64,000 nt of DNA from Pythium myriotylum (lineage: Eukaryota > Oomycota > Peronosporomycetes > Pythiales > Pythiaceae): positions 310,001 through 374,000 of the forward strand of contig JALJCQ010000018.1 in assembly GCA_023091665.1 (NCBI GenBank), given 5' to 3'. The notes under the pieces are model-generated. The model worked only from the letters and a program-made list of their open reading frames with translations, had not been told where the DNA came from and did not search any database. Positions within the stretch are counted from its first letter, which is position 1; each line of letters opens with the position of its first letter. This document shows positions 1-9,047 of this stretch, in pieces. Both the position numbers and the translations under genes were made by a program.

Positions 1-689
1 CTTCTATCGCCAGTGTGCTTGCGATTGCCGACGGAGCCGTCGTGGCCCATGACTCGCTGCCCGTGTGGGCACAACCGACACCAGCGGATAACACGCAGAA
101 CCTGGCCGTTCGATTCAAGCCACTGCTTGACATCGTCAATGGATGCCAGCCATATCCAGCCGTCGACGCCTCGGGCAACACGAGCGGCGGTCTCAACCCT
201 TCTGGTTCACCGAGCGCTGGATGCGCCGACAAGAACAAGGCCCAGATCTACTCGCGCTCGGGCACCTACAACGGCAAGTACGCCATCATGTACGCGTGGT
301 ACATGCCCAAGGACTCGCCGAGCACGGGTCTGGGCCACCGACACGAGTGGGAGAACGTCGTGGTCTGGCTCGACAGCAACAACGTCGCGTCGGCCAAGAT
401 CGTCGCAGCCGCTGCATCAGCGCACGGCAACTACAAGAAGTCGTATCCCATCAGTACGAACTACCTGGCCAACAGCGGGCTCAGCACCAAGATCGACTAC
501 AAGTCGACGTGGCCCGTGAACCACGAGCTGGGCTTCACGACTACGACTGGAGCGTCGCAGCCTCTCATCCAGTGGGAGCAGATGAGCCAGGCGGCGCGTA
601 ATGCACTCGAGACGACCGACTTTGGCGACGCGACCGTGCCGTTCAAGAGCAACTTCCAAACAAACCTCGCGAGTGCCTACTACTTGTGA
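1..689 (+). CDS. NLP1: secreted NPP1-type necrosis-inducing-like protein (5' partial)
   Basis: A type-1-like NLP, a secreted protein that in the active members binds plant sphingolipids and permeabilises the membrane. The frame is open to the window edge. The first methionine and part of the signal peptide are missing; a GTG at 15 is not a credible start. Visible landmarks are the AHDSLPVW start of the mature protein, the NGCQPYPAV cysteine block, a second cysteine about 26 residues later, the pattern stretch AIMYAWYMPKD, and the heptapeptide GHRHEWE. Asp is replaced by Glu at the fifth position of that heptapeptide, compared with GHRHDWE in most neighbours. It ends ...SAYYL-TGA rather than the FFK end of the others. 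Intronless. First member of an eight-copy array; the next member lies about 0.7 kb downstream on the same strand. Family assignment is firm; cytotoxicity is not shown. Confidence 0.95.
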   Translation, partial: SIASVLAIADGAVVAHDSLPVWAQPTPADNTQNLAVRFKPLLDIVNGCQPYPAVDASGNTSGGLNPSGSPSAGCADKNKAQIYSRSGTYNGKYAIMYAWYMPKDSPSTGLGHRHEWENVVVWLDSNNVASAKIVAAAASAHGNYKKSYPISTNYLANSGLSTKIDYKSTWPVNHELGFTTTTGASQPLIQWEQMSQAARNALETTDFGDATVPFKSNFQTNLASAYYL

Positions 690-1383
690 TCGAGGAGCTC
701 CTTGCGTACTGAAATAAACAGGTCGGTGTTGAAGTTTTGTTGATCCCACTGTGAAGATTCTTCAGAAGAGAGGGCAGCTGACTTGAACGGAGATGGGCTC
801 TGTTCTTTCCACCCCGCTTGTCAAAGGAGCAGCGTTCGGTCGTTTTGTTAGATGCCCCAGCGCCAACGTCCTGTACTTGTGTACCTACAGGGCAGATTTT
901 CTCGGCCAAGATCGCTGGGCCGTTGCGTGGGAGTCTTCTTTGACTTCTCTCGCGTCTGCTGCGTGACTAGCTAACGACAAAAAGTTCAGAATGCTGTCTC
1001 GTCGGGACGGATCGACTGATTGAACACACCGACCTTCTCGCGTCCTAGAGCCGGACAGAGACGGTGGTCGAGCGGATTGTAATGATGATAATGCGAGTGA
1101 GGTCTATTGAGTTCATCCTGTGAAACCAATGAGCGAACCGAGTGAGGCTCATGGCAATCATTGCGACAGAGCTGCATGTGTTGATGATGGCGATGATGAC
1201 GACGATGAAGGCTATCGAGGTCTACAAGGCTGTGCGTGTTGAGTCCGACGCGCCGAGTGGCGATTTCCAGGCGTCCATTATCGCCCGATAGAATCCCTCA
1301 ATGGCTGGGACGCCATCCTGCCCTTGACGACCAACGTTTCGCCATCTTGGTCCTCCGAGTCCACTTGATAATATCTCTCGAAG
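690..1383. other. NLP1-NLP2 spacer with LINE-tail-like fragment
   Basis: No gene seen. At about 1079-1115 it holds a short stretch with a GATGAT run followed by GGTCTATTGAGTTC. This matches the minus-strand 3' ends of the RNase H-bearing remnants at 55.4 and 62.8 kb. A further GATGAT-rich run lies at 1184-1212. Confidence 0.5.
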
Positions 1384-2087
1384 ATGAAACTCCTACTCTC
1401 ACTCACAACACTTTTCGCGGCCTCGACCCACGCCGCCATTGTGAAACACAACTCGATCCCCGTGTGGCCCGAACCAGTGCCCTCGAACGACGCTCAGGCC
1501 CTCGCCGTGCTCTTCAAGCCAACACTGAATGTCGTCAACGGCTGCCAGCCCTACCCGGCCGTGGACGCCGACGGCAACACCAGTGGAGGACTCAAAACCA
1601 CGGGGCCATCGAACGGAGACTGCAACGACAAGAGCAAGGCTCAGGTCTACGGGCGAGCGGGGTTCTACAAGGACGCGTACGCAATCATGTACGCCTGGTT
1701 CATGCCCAAGGACCCGCCGAGCCCCGGCCTCGGCCACCGCTTTTCGACTGGGAGAACGCCGTGGTGTGGCTCGACAGCAACGACAACGCGACAGCCAAGA
1801 TCATCGCGATCGCGGCGTCGGCCCACGGAGACTACAAAAAGTCGTACCCGCCGAATGCCAACTACGTGGCCGATGTCCGCACGTCCAAGATCGAGTACAA
1901 GTCGACTTGGCCCATGAACCATGCATTGGGCTTCACTTCGACTCTCGGCAGGAAGCAGCCACTCATCCAATGGGAGCAGCTCACGCAGGCCGCGCGAGAC
2001 GCGCTCGAGACCACCGACTTTGGCTCGGGCACCGTGCCCTTCAAGTCCAACTTCGAGACCTATCTCGCCAAGGCCTACTTCAAGTAA
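1384..2087 (+). pseudogene. NLP2: frameshifted NPP1-type NLP
   Basis: Starts with an ATG and a clear signal peptide (MKLLLSLTTLFAASTHA), followed by IPVW, NGCQPYPAV and the second cysteine, all in frame. At 1741-1745, inside the GHRH[DE]WE heptapeptide, five bases stand where the second-histidine codon would be, a net +2 shift. The N-terminal frame then runs out of phase to a stop near 1917. The C-terminal half (WENAVVWLD to AKAYFK, TAA at 2085-2087) stays well conserved in another frame, so the lesion looks recent. The surviving product would lack the metal-binding centre and whole C-terminal half. A sequencing error at this one spot is the alternative. No other disabling change was seen. 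Confidence 0.85.
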
Positions 2088-2466
2088 ACATACCGGTACT
2101 TCTCTCTGTCGGGAGGGAGGAGTTCGAATTTGTAGTGAAGTGCATGTTCTTCAACGATACGCTGCGAGAAAGAAAAAAAGTTAGGTCCCTCTTTGATATT
2201 GTCTTCGTCTGATAACCCGACTCGAAAGTTTTACAGTAGACAGAGAAGTTCTCTTACGCGATGCGTTCTGAACCCACTAGGGCTGACTGGCGTGGTTCAA
2301 CAACGACAGAGAACACCCGTCGAAGTGAGATCTCGACATCGATTCTTCACGCGTCGGCTGCTTCGGTCGCTTCGAATTCGGAACCGCGAGCAGACTGTAC
2401 GGTACAGTACTTTGAAGAGACCTCATGTGACGGCCTCGTCGGTTCCCGAGCCTTCGCTTGCGTGGT

Positions 2467-2484
2467 GCTCCACTCCTTTCATTT
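2467..2484 (+). promoter_or_regulatory. Possible oomycete Inr/FPR core promoter of NLP3
   Basis: GCTCCACTCCTTTCATTT resembles the oomycete core promoter consensus GCTCATTYYNCAWTTT but is two bases longer. It ends about 30 bases before the NLP3 ATG. A TGTACGGTACAGTAC motif lies about 110 bases upstream of that ATG (2396-2410). The rest of the 2088-2513 spacer shows no gene. Confidence 0.4.
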
Positions 2485-2513
2485 CTCTTCTCGTCACCGA
2501 CCAACTCCTCGCC

Positions 2514-3230
2514 ATGGCCTGTTCGCTGCTCTCTCGCCTGTTAGTCGTCGCGGCCGTCGCTGTTGGCAGTGCCAGCAGTGCTGTCATCCCACACAACCAG
2601 ATCCCCGTGTGGCCTCAGCCAACACCGACGACTAATCAGCACTTCCTCGCCGTCAAGTTCAAGCCGCAGCTGAATATCGTCAATGGCTGCCAACCGTACC
2701 CAGCGGTCGACGCAGATGGCAACACGAGCTCGGGGCTCCGCCAAACCGGCAAGCCCAGCGGAAGCTGCAGCGACAAGTCGCTCGCGCAAGTGTACGGACG
2801 CACGGGCTACAAGAACGGCTACTTTGCGATCATGTACTCGTGGTACATGCCCAAGGACTCGCCGAGCACGGGTCTGGGCCACCGCCACGACTGGGAGAAC
2901 GTCGTCGTCTGGCTCGATAGCGATAACCCCGCGACAGCCACGATCGTCGCGCTCGCGGCGTCAGCGCACGGAGACTACAAAAAGTCGTACCCGCTCAACA
3001 CCAAGTACGTCGGCGACGGCGTCTCGGCCAAGATCAACTACCGGTCGATCTGGCCGGCCAACCACGCGCTCGCACTCTCCACGTCCAGTGGCGCGACGCA
3101 GCCTCTCATTCTCTGGGATCAGCTCACGGAGGCTGCACGGATCGCGCTCGACTCGACCGACTTTGGCTCGGCCCACGTGCCGTTCAAGTCGGGCTTCGAC
3201 GGCTACCTCGCCGATGCGTTTTTCAAGTGA
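2514..3230 (+). CDS. NLP3: secreted NPP1-type NLP
   Basis: A 238-residue intronless NLP. The ATG at 2514 is chosen because it opens a standard signal peptide (MACSLLSRLLVVAAVAVGSASS) and lies just after the Inr-like promoter; the frame is open further upstream but that part shows no family similarity. Mature start is about AVIPHNQIPVW. Conserved cysteines are C59 and C85, the pattern stretch AIMYSWYMPKD is near 105-115, and the complete heptapeptide GHRHDWE is at 122-128. The C-terminus ADAFFK is typical. It differs from neighbours in having LILWDQ where they read LIQWEQ, and in its S-rich stretch after NHALAL. All landmark residues of a functional NLP are present. Expected to be secreted to the plant apoplast. 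Confidence 0.95.
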   Translation: MACSLLSRLLVVAAVAVGSASSAVIPHNQIPVWPQPTPTTNQHFLAVKFKPQLNIVNGCQPYPAVDADGNTSSGLRQTGKPSGSCSDKSLAQVYGRTGYKNGYFAIMYSWYMPKDSPSTGLGHRHDWENVVVWLDSDNPATATIVALAASAHGDYKKSYPLNTKYVGDGVSAKINYRSIWPANHALALSTSSGATQPLILWDQLTEAARIALDSTDFGSAHVPFKSGFDGYLADAFFK

Positions 3231-3796
3231 CCGCGTAGTCTATTAGTGAATGATCAAATAGTCAGTCAATCGAAGTTTTGCTCGAGCTCAGTGCTTGCGA
3301 CATTCTGTCCAGTGCAGACACTCGCGTAACGCGAGCTTTGACCTCGTTGGAGGCCCGCCGTAAGTCACGGGTCCTCAGGGTTCTCCGACGCGACGATAAG
3401 GGATCTGCAGAGCGCTGACCAGTTGAGTCGCGTTGATCGTCTTAGCTGATCACGTAAATGCGAGCGGTCATCCTGTCATGCACGGAGTAGTTTCATCGCG
3501 GTAATTGCGGCTGGCTCTGTCTGCGTCCGGCGTGCGTGCCGCGCTGAGAACAGCCACGCAGATGAGAACTCACCCGTATGCAACGCTGGCCGCGTCGACG
3601 CACTGTAGCACTTTCCGACGCCTTTGCCTTGTGCTCCAAGGTCAGAGTGTGGACAGTTCTGGACCGAAGGCGTTGAACCAGCGACGAGATCTTTGCTCCC
3701 ACTCTTCCTTCCTTCCAGCTGGTGCAGGTGTTGACGTGAGAGCGGCCACCCTCTGCAGTGCTAACTGATCCCATCAGCGCCTTATTCGACCGAGGA
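3231..3796. other. NLP3-NLP4 spacer
   Basis: About 0.57 kb without a credible gene; the small ORFs on both strands have no recognisable content. It contains the promoter region of NLP4. Confidence 0.5.
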
Positions 3797-3812
3797 GCTC
3801 ATTCTCCCATTT
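3797..3812 (+). promoter_or_regulatory. Oomycete core promoter (Inr+FPR) of NLP4
   Basis: GCTCATTCTCCCATTT matches the published oomycete 16-mer GCTCATTYYNCAWTTT at 15 of 16 positions. It ends 41 bases before the NLP4 ATG, the usual distance. The region between is a short pyrimidine-rich leader. Confidence 0.8.
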
Positions 3813-3853
3813 GCTTTCTCTCAAGCATCTCTTCTTCTTCCTCCTCCTCCACG

Positions 3854-4555
3854 ATGGTCCGCTCGTTCGTCTCCCTCCTCGTCGCCGCCGCTGTCGCCTC
3901 GGTCAGCGCTGGCACGATCAACCACGACGCCGTCCCAGTGTGGGCACAGCCCACGCCCGCCAACGCCGAGCAGCAGCTCGCCGTGCGCTTCAAGCCGTTC
4001 CTCGATGTTGTCAACGGATGCCAGCCGTACCCGGCCGTCGACGCCTCGGGCAACACGAGCGGCGGTCTCAAGCCATCCGGAGGATCCAGCGCCAAGTGCA
4101 AGGACCTGTCCAAGGCGCAGGTGTACTCGCGATCAGGCACGTACAACGGCTACTACGCGATCATGTACTCGTGGTACATGCCCAAGGACGAGCCGAGCAC
4201 GGGCATCGGCCACCGCCACGACTGGGAGAACGCGATCGTGTGGCTCGACAACGCCGCGTCGGCCAAGGTCGTCGCGCTGTCTGCCTCGGCCCACAGCGGC
4301 TACAAGACCTCGTACCCCGTGGACAACAGCTACCTCATGAACGGCGTCAACATGAAGATCAGCTACAAGTCGACCTGGCCTCTGGACCACGAACTTGGCT
4401 TCACGTCGTCGCAGGGAGCCCAGCAGCCTCTCATCCAGTGGGAGCAGCTGACCCCCGCGGCTCAGAACGCGCTCGAGACGACCGACTTTGGCAACGCGAA
4501 CGTGCCGTTCAAGAGCAACTTCCAGGACAAGCTCGCCAAGGCCTTCTTCAAGTAA
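3854..4555 (+). CDS. NLP4: secreted NPP1-type NLP
   Basis: A 233-residue intronless NLP. The ATG at 3854 opens a signal peptide (MVRSFVSLLVAAAVASVSA) and lies 41 bases past an almost perfect Inr+FPR promoter. Mature start is about GTINHDAVPVW. Cysteines are C56 and C82, the pattern stretch AIMYSWYMPKD is near 102-112, and GHRHDWE is at 119-125, followed by NAIVWLD. The C-terminus is LAKAFFK. Together with NLP5-8 it forms the more uniform subgroup of the array (ENAIVWLDNAASA, HSGYKTSYP). All landmark residues of a cytolytic-type NLP are present; actual toxicity or a purely pattern-like role cannot be told from sequence. Confidence 0.96.
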   Translation: MVRSFVSLLVAAAVASVSAGTINHDAVPVWAQPTPANAEQQLAVRFKPFLDVVNGCQPYPAVDASGNTSGGLKPSGGSSAKCKDLSKAQVYSRSGTYNGYYAIMYSWYMPKDEPSTGIGHRHDWENAIVWLDNAASAKVVALSASAHSGYKTSYPVDNSYLMNGVNMKISYKSTWPLDHELGFTSSQGAQQPLIQWEQLTPAAQNALETTDFGNANVPFKSNFQDKLAKAFFK

Positions 4556-4863
4556 ACTGTGGTGGTCGGTCCGTATGGTCAGAATCAGTGATAGCGGAAA
4601 ATTAAATGTTAATTTGGTCAGTTTTGAATTTTGACATGACTAGTTTTGTTTTTTAGAGGCTCTGTACGCACTGAATATGTAAAATTGGAATTGAGCTCCT
4701 CACCGAAACCGGCTCTCAGAGATTCAGAAACCTGTCGGAACAGAAACGGGGCGGTATCTTCACAGCGTTGTACGGGCACGGCTGGCTGTCTCCTACAGTA
4801 CAGTACACGAATCATCCTCCACGTTGCAAGCACCACGTTGGTGTTCTTCCCATCGAAATGACC

Positions 4864-4879
4864 CCTCAGTCTGCAATTT
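4864..4879 (+). promoter_or_regulatory. Oomycete core promoter-like site of NLP5
   Basis: CCTCAGTCTGCAATTT matches the oomycete Inr+FPR consensus at 14 of 16 positions, ending 25 bases before the NLP5 ATG. A TACAGTACAGTACAC motif lies about 100 bases upstream of the ATG (4794-4808). Confidence 0.65.
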
Positions 4880-4904
4880 GACAAGCTTCTTCGACTCATC
4901 GGCC

Positions 4905-5606
4905 ATGACCAGGTCCTTGTTTGCGCTCGCTATCGCCAGCATGCTCGCTGTCGCTCACGGCTCTGTCATCAACCACGACGCTGTCGCTGTATGGCGGCAG
5001 CCCACGGCGGCGAACTCGGTGCAGCAGCTCGCTCTCCGCTTCAAGCCATATCTGAACATCGTCAACGGCTGCCAGTCTTACCCGGCTGTCGAAGCGGCCG
5101 GGAACACCGGTGGAGGACTCAAGCCCTCGGGGGGAGACAGTGCCAACTGTGACGACAGGTCCAAGGCCCAGGTCTACTCTCGCTCGGGCTACTACGGTGG
5201 GTTCTACGCGATCATGTACTCGTGGTACATGCCCAAGGACTCGCCGAGCTCGGGGCTCGGGCACCGCCACGACTGGGAGAACGCGATCGTGTGGCTCGAC
5301 AATCCCGCGTCTGCACGCATCGTCGCGCTCTCCGCATCCGCGCACAGTGGGTACAAGACGTCTTACCCCGTCGATCGGAACTACCTCGTAAATGGGGTGA
5401 ACCCAAAGATAAGTTACAAGTCGACATGGCCAGTGGACCACGAGCTCGGGTTTACGTCGGCCGTTGGCACGCAGCAGCCGCTGATCCAATGGGAGCAGAT
5501 GACGCCGGCGGCCAGGAATGCGCTTGAACGGACAGACTTTGGCAGCGCCACGGTGCCTTTCAAGTCAAACTTTGACGAGAAGCTTGCGAAGGCGTACTTC
5601 CTGTAG
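4905..5606 (+). CDS. NLP5: secreted NPP1-type NLP
   Basis: A 233-residue intronless NLP. The ATG at 4905 begins the signal peptide MTRSLFALAIASMLAVAHG and lies just after the Inr+FPR-like site. Mature start is about SVINHDAVAVW. Cysteines are C56 (in NGCQSYPAV) and C82, and the heptapeptide GHRHDWE is at 119-125. It departs from its neighbours at a few otherwise fixed positions: Q-S-Y-P for Q-P-Y-P, AVEAAGNTGG for AVDASGNTSG, and AYFL at the C-terminus. No loss of landmark residues. The 3' end faces the 3' end of the inverted NLP6, with only 87 bases between stop codons. Confidence 0.95.
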   Translation: MTRSLFALAIASMLAVAHGSVINHDAVAVWRQPTAANSVQQLALRFKPYLNIVNGCQSYPAVEAAGNTGGGLKPSGGDSANCDDRSKAQVYSRSGYYGGFYAIMYSWYMPKDSPSSGLGHRHDWENAIVWLDNPASARIVALSASAHSGYKTSYPVDRNYLVNGVNPKISYKSTWPVDHELGFTSAVGTQQPLIQWEQMTPAARNALERTDFGSATVPFKSNFDEKLAKAYFL

Positions 5607-5693
5607 TTAAACGTACGCAAAACAGATACGTTCACCGGCTAAACAAATATATTCGCACTTCTGTGGAACATCGAGCTACGAGTCGCAACGAAA

Positions 5694-6392
5694 CTACTTG
5701 AAGAAACCCTTGGCGAGCTTATCCTGGAAGTTGCTCTTGAACGGAACGTCGGCACTACCGAAGTCGGTAGTCTCAAGAGCGTTCTGCGCCGCCGGCGTCA
5801 TCTGCTCCCACTGGATCAGCGGCTGCTGCGCTCCCGCGACAGTCGTAAAACCCAACTCGTGATCAAGTGGCCACGTCGACTTGTAGCTGATCTTCGCGCT
5901 GATACCGTTGAGGTAAGTGGCGTCCGGTGGGTACGAGGTTTTGTAGCCGCTGTGAGCCGAAGCTGAGAGCGCGACGATGTTCGCGGAGGCAGCGTTGTCG
6001 AGCCAGACGATGGCATTTTCCCAGTCGTGGCGGTGACCGATGCCAGTGCTGGGCTCGTCCTTGGGCATGTACCAGGCGTACATGATCGCGTAGTATCCGT
6101 TGTAGGTGCCCGATCGGGAGTAGATCTGAGCCTTGCCTTTGTCATTGCAGTTGGCACTCGAGCCTCCCGATGGTTTGAGACCACCGCTAACATCTCCCGT
6201 TGGGGTCACAGCTGGGTACGGCTGGCATCCATTGACAACGTTGAGGTACGGCTTGAAACGAAGGGCGAGTTTCTGGGTTGCATCAGCAGGCGTGGGCTGT
6301 GGCCACACAGGCACGGTGTCATGGTCGATGACGGCGCCATGGACGCAGGCAAGCGTAGCAGCCGCAGCGAGTGAGAGAATGGAGCGAACCAT
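5694..6392 (-). CDS. NLP6: secreted NPP1-type NLP (inverted copy)
   Basis: A 232-residue intronless NLP, the only minus-strand member of the array. The ATG (6390-6392) opens the signal peptide MVRSILSLAAAATLACVHG and sits 30 bases after a core promoter. Mature start is about AVIDHDTVPVW. Cysteines are C56 and C82 and GHRHDWE is at 119-125. The mature part is almost the same as NLP7 (both read AVTPTGDVSGGL, NCNDKGKAQIYSRSG, ADATQKLALRFKP), while the two signal peptides and the flanking DNA are unrelated or very divergent. That pattern points to gene conversion rather than a simple copy. The frame extends upstream without family similarity and is treated as untranslated leader. Confidence 0.95.
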   Translation of the reverse strand: MVRSILSLAAAATLACVHGAVIDHDTVPVWPQPTPADATQKLALRFKPYLNVVNGCQPYPAVTPTGDVSGGLKPSGGSSANCNDKGKAQIYSRSGTYNGYYAIMYAWYMPKDEPSTGIGHRHDWENAIVWLDNAASANIVALSASAHSGYKTSYPPDATYLNGISAKISYKSTWPLDHELGFTTVAGAQQPLIQWEQMTPAAQNALETTDFGSADVPFKSNFQDKLAKGFFK

Positions 6393-6422
6393 TGCGGTGG
6401 AGAAGATGCTTGAATAGTGAGC

Positions 6423-6438
6423 AAATTGAAGAATGATT
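6423..6438 (-). promoter_or_regulatory. Oomycete core promoter (Inr+FPR) of NLP6
   Basis: On the minus strand AATCATTCTTCAATTT carries a perfect TCATTYYNCAWTTT core (only the first two bases of the 16-mer differ). It ends 30 bases before the NLP6 ATG. Confidence 0.75.
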
Positions 6439-6937
6439 GGGATCTCGTGAGGTTGTTTTAGAGGGGGTGAGCTGCTGCCATATGTGAGCCGGGCAGATGT
6501 CACAGCTCCCTTATGATGAGTAGGTGCCTCTAAACAAGACGAGGTGACAAGAGGTTTGAGATGTTGATCTTCCACCAGAAGCCCGAACCGGATCAGGGCA
6601 TAGTCTCACGTGATGGCTGAGGGAAGTGAGTCACGGATGACCATTTTTTTTTCGAACAAGCGAAACAGGAAAGCTTCCCTCTCAGTACTGAACAGTACAT
6701 ACTCACACCATCACAGTTGACAATCTTCCAGATTCGAGATCGGTTGATGACTCGGGTTTTGTGGCAACATTCGCAGATTTTACCACTCTGCGATCTCCCT
6801 TGTTTGTCCATCCTCATTGAGGCTCGAAATTGAACCGTCGCAACTTCAAGATTACTGAGCACAAAGTGACTAGGAATCATCAAGTCGTGATGTACATCTA
6901 TCAAAAGTGACCGTCAAAGTGACGCTGCTGACCCTAT

Positions 6938-7040
6938 GAGCTGATCCAAGTGAATCTAAAAGCAGTCTCTGCATGAAGAGGTGCATTCTTGAAGGAGAAT
7001 CTCTATGCTTCTCCTTCAAGATTCGACTGCTGATCAGCTC
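6938..7040. repeat. Nested foldback element
   Basis: Three nested inverted-repeat blocks: outer GAGCTGATC/GATCAGCTC (6938-6946 with 7032-7040), middle AGCAGTC/GACTGCT (6961-6967 with 7025-7031), and inner CTTGAAGGAGA/TCTCCTTCAAG (6988-6998 with 7010-7020). A separate perfect hairpin (9-base stem, 3-base loop) follows at 7088-7108. It may be a small MITE-like or foldback transposon. The rest of 6439-7647 shows no gene I can support. Confidence 0.6.
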
Positions 7041-7555
7041 TTTCATGTGAGAGGAAGCGGGGCCTCAAAGGCTTCACGTCATCCTCGACCTGGCTCTGTG
7101 AGCCAGGTGGTACTTGATCACTCTCATGGATACCGTTGAAGATAGAAGAAGTGAATCTTGCATAAACAAATGGTCCAATTGTATCGAAACGATTGTCTGT
7201 TTGTTTGAAAGCGGCTCGATTGACGTTATTAGCGCTCGTCAGTGCTCCACTGTGGTTGGAGTCTTTGTGTTACCCCCTAGCGACACCTGAAATGAGCGAT
7301 CCCAGTTTCCAGCTGTTTGATACTTCGTACTTACTCGATCGCCAACCATCGCGATAGCCTTCGATAAATCCGCGAGTACTCGTGGCCGCCTCCCTCCTCG
7401 ATGTACGACATGATACAGTACACTGTCGCGAAGGTGTGCTCATCCATCCGAGAAAAAGTGTCTTCAACACTATGCTTGATTTCCCACTCATCTCCTTCAA
7501 TTCCGTTGTCGCAATCATGATCTCCAAAACATGCGATCGGACTTGACTGATCGAC

Positions 7556-7571
7556 AGCACTGTACAGTGCT
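7556..7571. promoter_or_regulatory. 16-bp perfect palindrome upstream of NLP7
   Basis: AGCACTGTACAGTGCT reads the same on both strands and lies 77-92 bases upstream of the NLP7 ATG. Related TACAGTAC motifs occur upstream of NLP3, NLP5, NLP6 and again at 7414 before NLP7. It could be a binding site for a dimeric regulator. Similar short motifs also occur elsewhere in the window. Confidence 0.35.
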
Positions 7572-7647
7572 CTCTTGCGTGAGCTGAATCGAGGACCGAC
7601 AACGTTCATTTCGAATAATCCATCAAGCCCGACAAGTTCCATCAAGT

Positions 7648-8352
7648 ATGTTCAAGACTTTCCTGTCAGCCAGTGTAGTTCTCGCTGCGGTGATCGCATC
7701 AGCAGAAGCAGCCGTTCTTAACCACGACGCCGTCCCTGTGTGGCCACAGCCCACCGCTGCCGATGCGACCCAGAAACTCGCCCTTCGTTTCAAGCCGTAC
7801 CTCAACGTCATCAACGGATGCCAGCCGTACCCAGCTGTGACCCCAACGGGAGATGTTAGCGGTGGCCTCAATCCTTCTGGCGGATCAAGTGCCAACTGCA
7901 ATGACAAAGGCAAGGCTCAGATCTACTCCCGATCGGGCACCTACAACGGATACTACGCGATCATGTACGCCTGGTACATGCCCAAGGACGAGCCCAGCAC
8001 TGGCATCGGTCACCGCCACGACTGGGAAAATGCCATCGTCTGGCTCGACAACGCCGCCTCCGCGAACATCGTTGCGCTCTCAGCTTCGGCTCACAGCGGT
8101 TACAAGACCTCGTACCCACCGGATGCCACTTACCTCAACGGTATCAGCGCGAAGATCAGCTACAAGTCGACGTGGCCACTTGATCACGAGCTGGGTTTTA
8201 CGACTGTCGCGGGAGCGCAGCAGCCGCTGATCCAGTGGGAGCAGATGACACCGGCGGCGCAGAACGCTCTCGAGGCTACCGATTTCGGTAGTGCCAACGT
8301 GCCGTTCAAGAGCAACTTCCAGGATAAGCTCGCCAAGGGTTTCTTCAAGTAG
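7648..8352 (+). CDS. NLP7: secreted NPP1-type NLP
   Basis: A 234-residue intronless NLP starting at the first ATG of its frame, with signal peptide MFKTFLSASVVLAAVIASAEA. Mature start is about AVLNHDAVPVW. Two conserved cysteines flank the GDVSGGL block and GHRHDWE is at 121-127. From about residue 28 to the stop the DNA is nearly the same as NLP6, with scattered mostly silent changes. The first 25 codons and both flanks are not alike. The upstream region has a TCATTTCG initiator-like site and a 16-bp palindrome but no clear FPR. Landmark residues are intact. Confidence 0.95.
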   Translation: MFKTFLSASVVLAAVIASAEAAVLNHDAVPVWPQPTAADATQKLALRFKPYLNVINGCQPYPAVTPTGDVSGGLNPSGGSSANCNDKGKAQIYSRSGTYNGYYAIMYAWYMPKDEPSTGIGHRHDWENAIVWLDNAASANIVALSASAHSGYKTSYPPDATYLNGISAKISYKSTWPLDHELGFTTVAGAQQPLIQWEQMTPAAQNALEATDFGSANVPFKSNFQDKLAKGFFK

Positions 8353-9047
8353 ACTACTGCGCGGTGGCCTCGCCGGTGATTTGTGAGGGTTAGCAGTGTT
8401 GAAGTGAGATAATAATGTGAAATCCCCCTCTTTTATGAGAATCCGTCATATCCTCTATTGCGAGAATCCAGTTCCAAACAAGGTCGTCACCCATTCGCTC
8501 ACCCATTGACGCCTTGTCGCATGATGTGCTGAAAGCTTTCATGTCTGATCGAGGTCCTCTGAATGTATCCAACTTGAAGTCGCTGTTCGACAGGTCCCGT
8601 CTCAGTAGCAGGGATGTTTGATGCCATCAGGTTGGGTAGAACGTTGTTCGACCACAATATCCTACCATCCACAACCTGTGGATAACCTTAAACGATAGGA
8701 AGACGTCTAAGGCTTGAAGCATGCTGCCTCCTTCGTTCGCCGCGCTGCGACGTGTGGAAGTATCGTGTACCGCAGCTCATCCATCGGGGGGGAGGGGGGG
8801 GGGGGGCAACCCGGCAATGTCCTCTCCGACACCTGTTAAAAATTAGCCCCTTTTACGTCATGCACCCTTGAAGGCGACGAACTGTCTCCATCGCCGAGAT
8901 CTGATGGGTGCCATACAATGCAGACGTACGGTCTGTTGGCGAGTATTCATCCTCTTATCGACGTGTCGCAGTCACGAGGACGAGAGCCATGGTGAGACGT
9001 GGACAATCGGCCTACAGCTCATCACAATGCCGGTCAACACTGCCCCC
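8353..9047. other. NLP7-NLP8 spacer with poly-G tract
   Basis: No gene seen. It holds a 21-base run of G broken by a single A at 8786-8806, a slippage-prone and possibly G-quadruplex-forming tract about 300 bases upstream of NLP8. Confidence 0.6.

Noticed and set aside
2193..2513. N-terminal extension of NLP3 (and similar ones at NLP4, NLP5, NLP6, NLP8)
   Set aside because: The open frames upstream contain promoter-like sites and no family similarity, while a signal peptide starts at the downstream ATG.
4896..5489. Long antisense and alternative-frame ORFs across the NLP genes
   Set aside because: They are by-products of the strong third-position GC bias of the NLP coding frames; no signal, motif or conservation of their own.
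7270..7645. Minus-strand ORFs overlapping the NLP7 upstream region
   Set aside because: They overlap the NLP7 promoter region, have no recognisable domain, and are poorly placed for a real gene.
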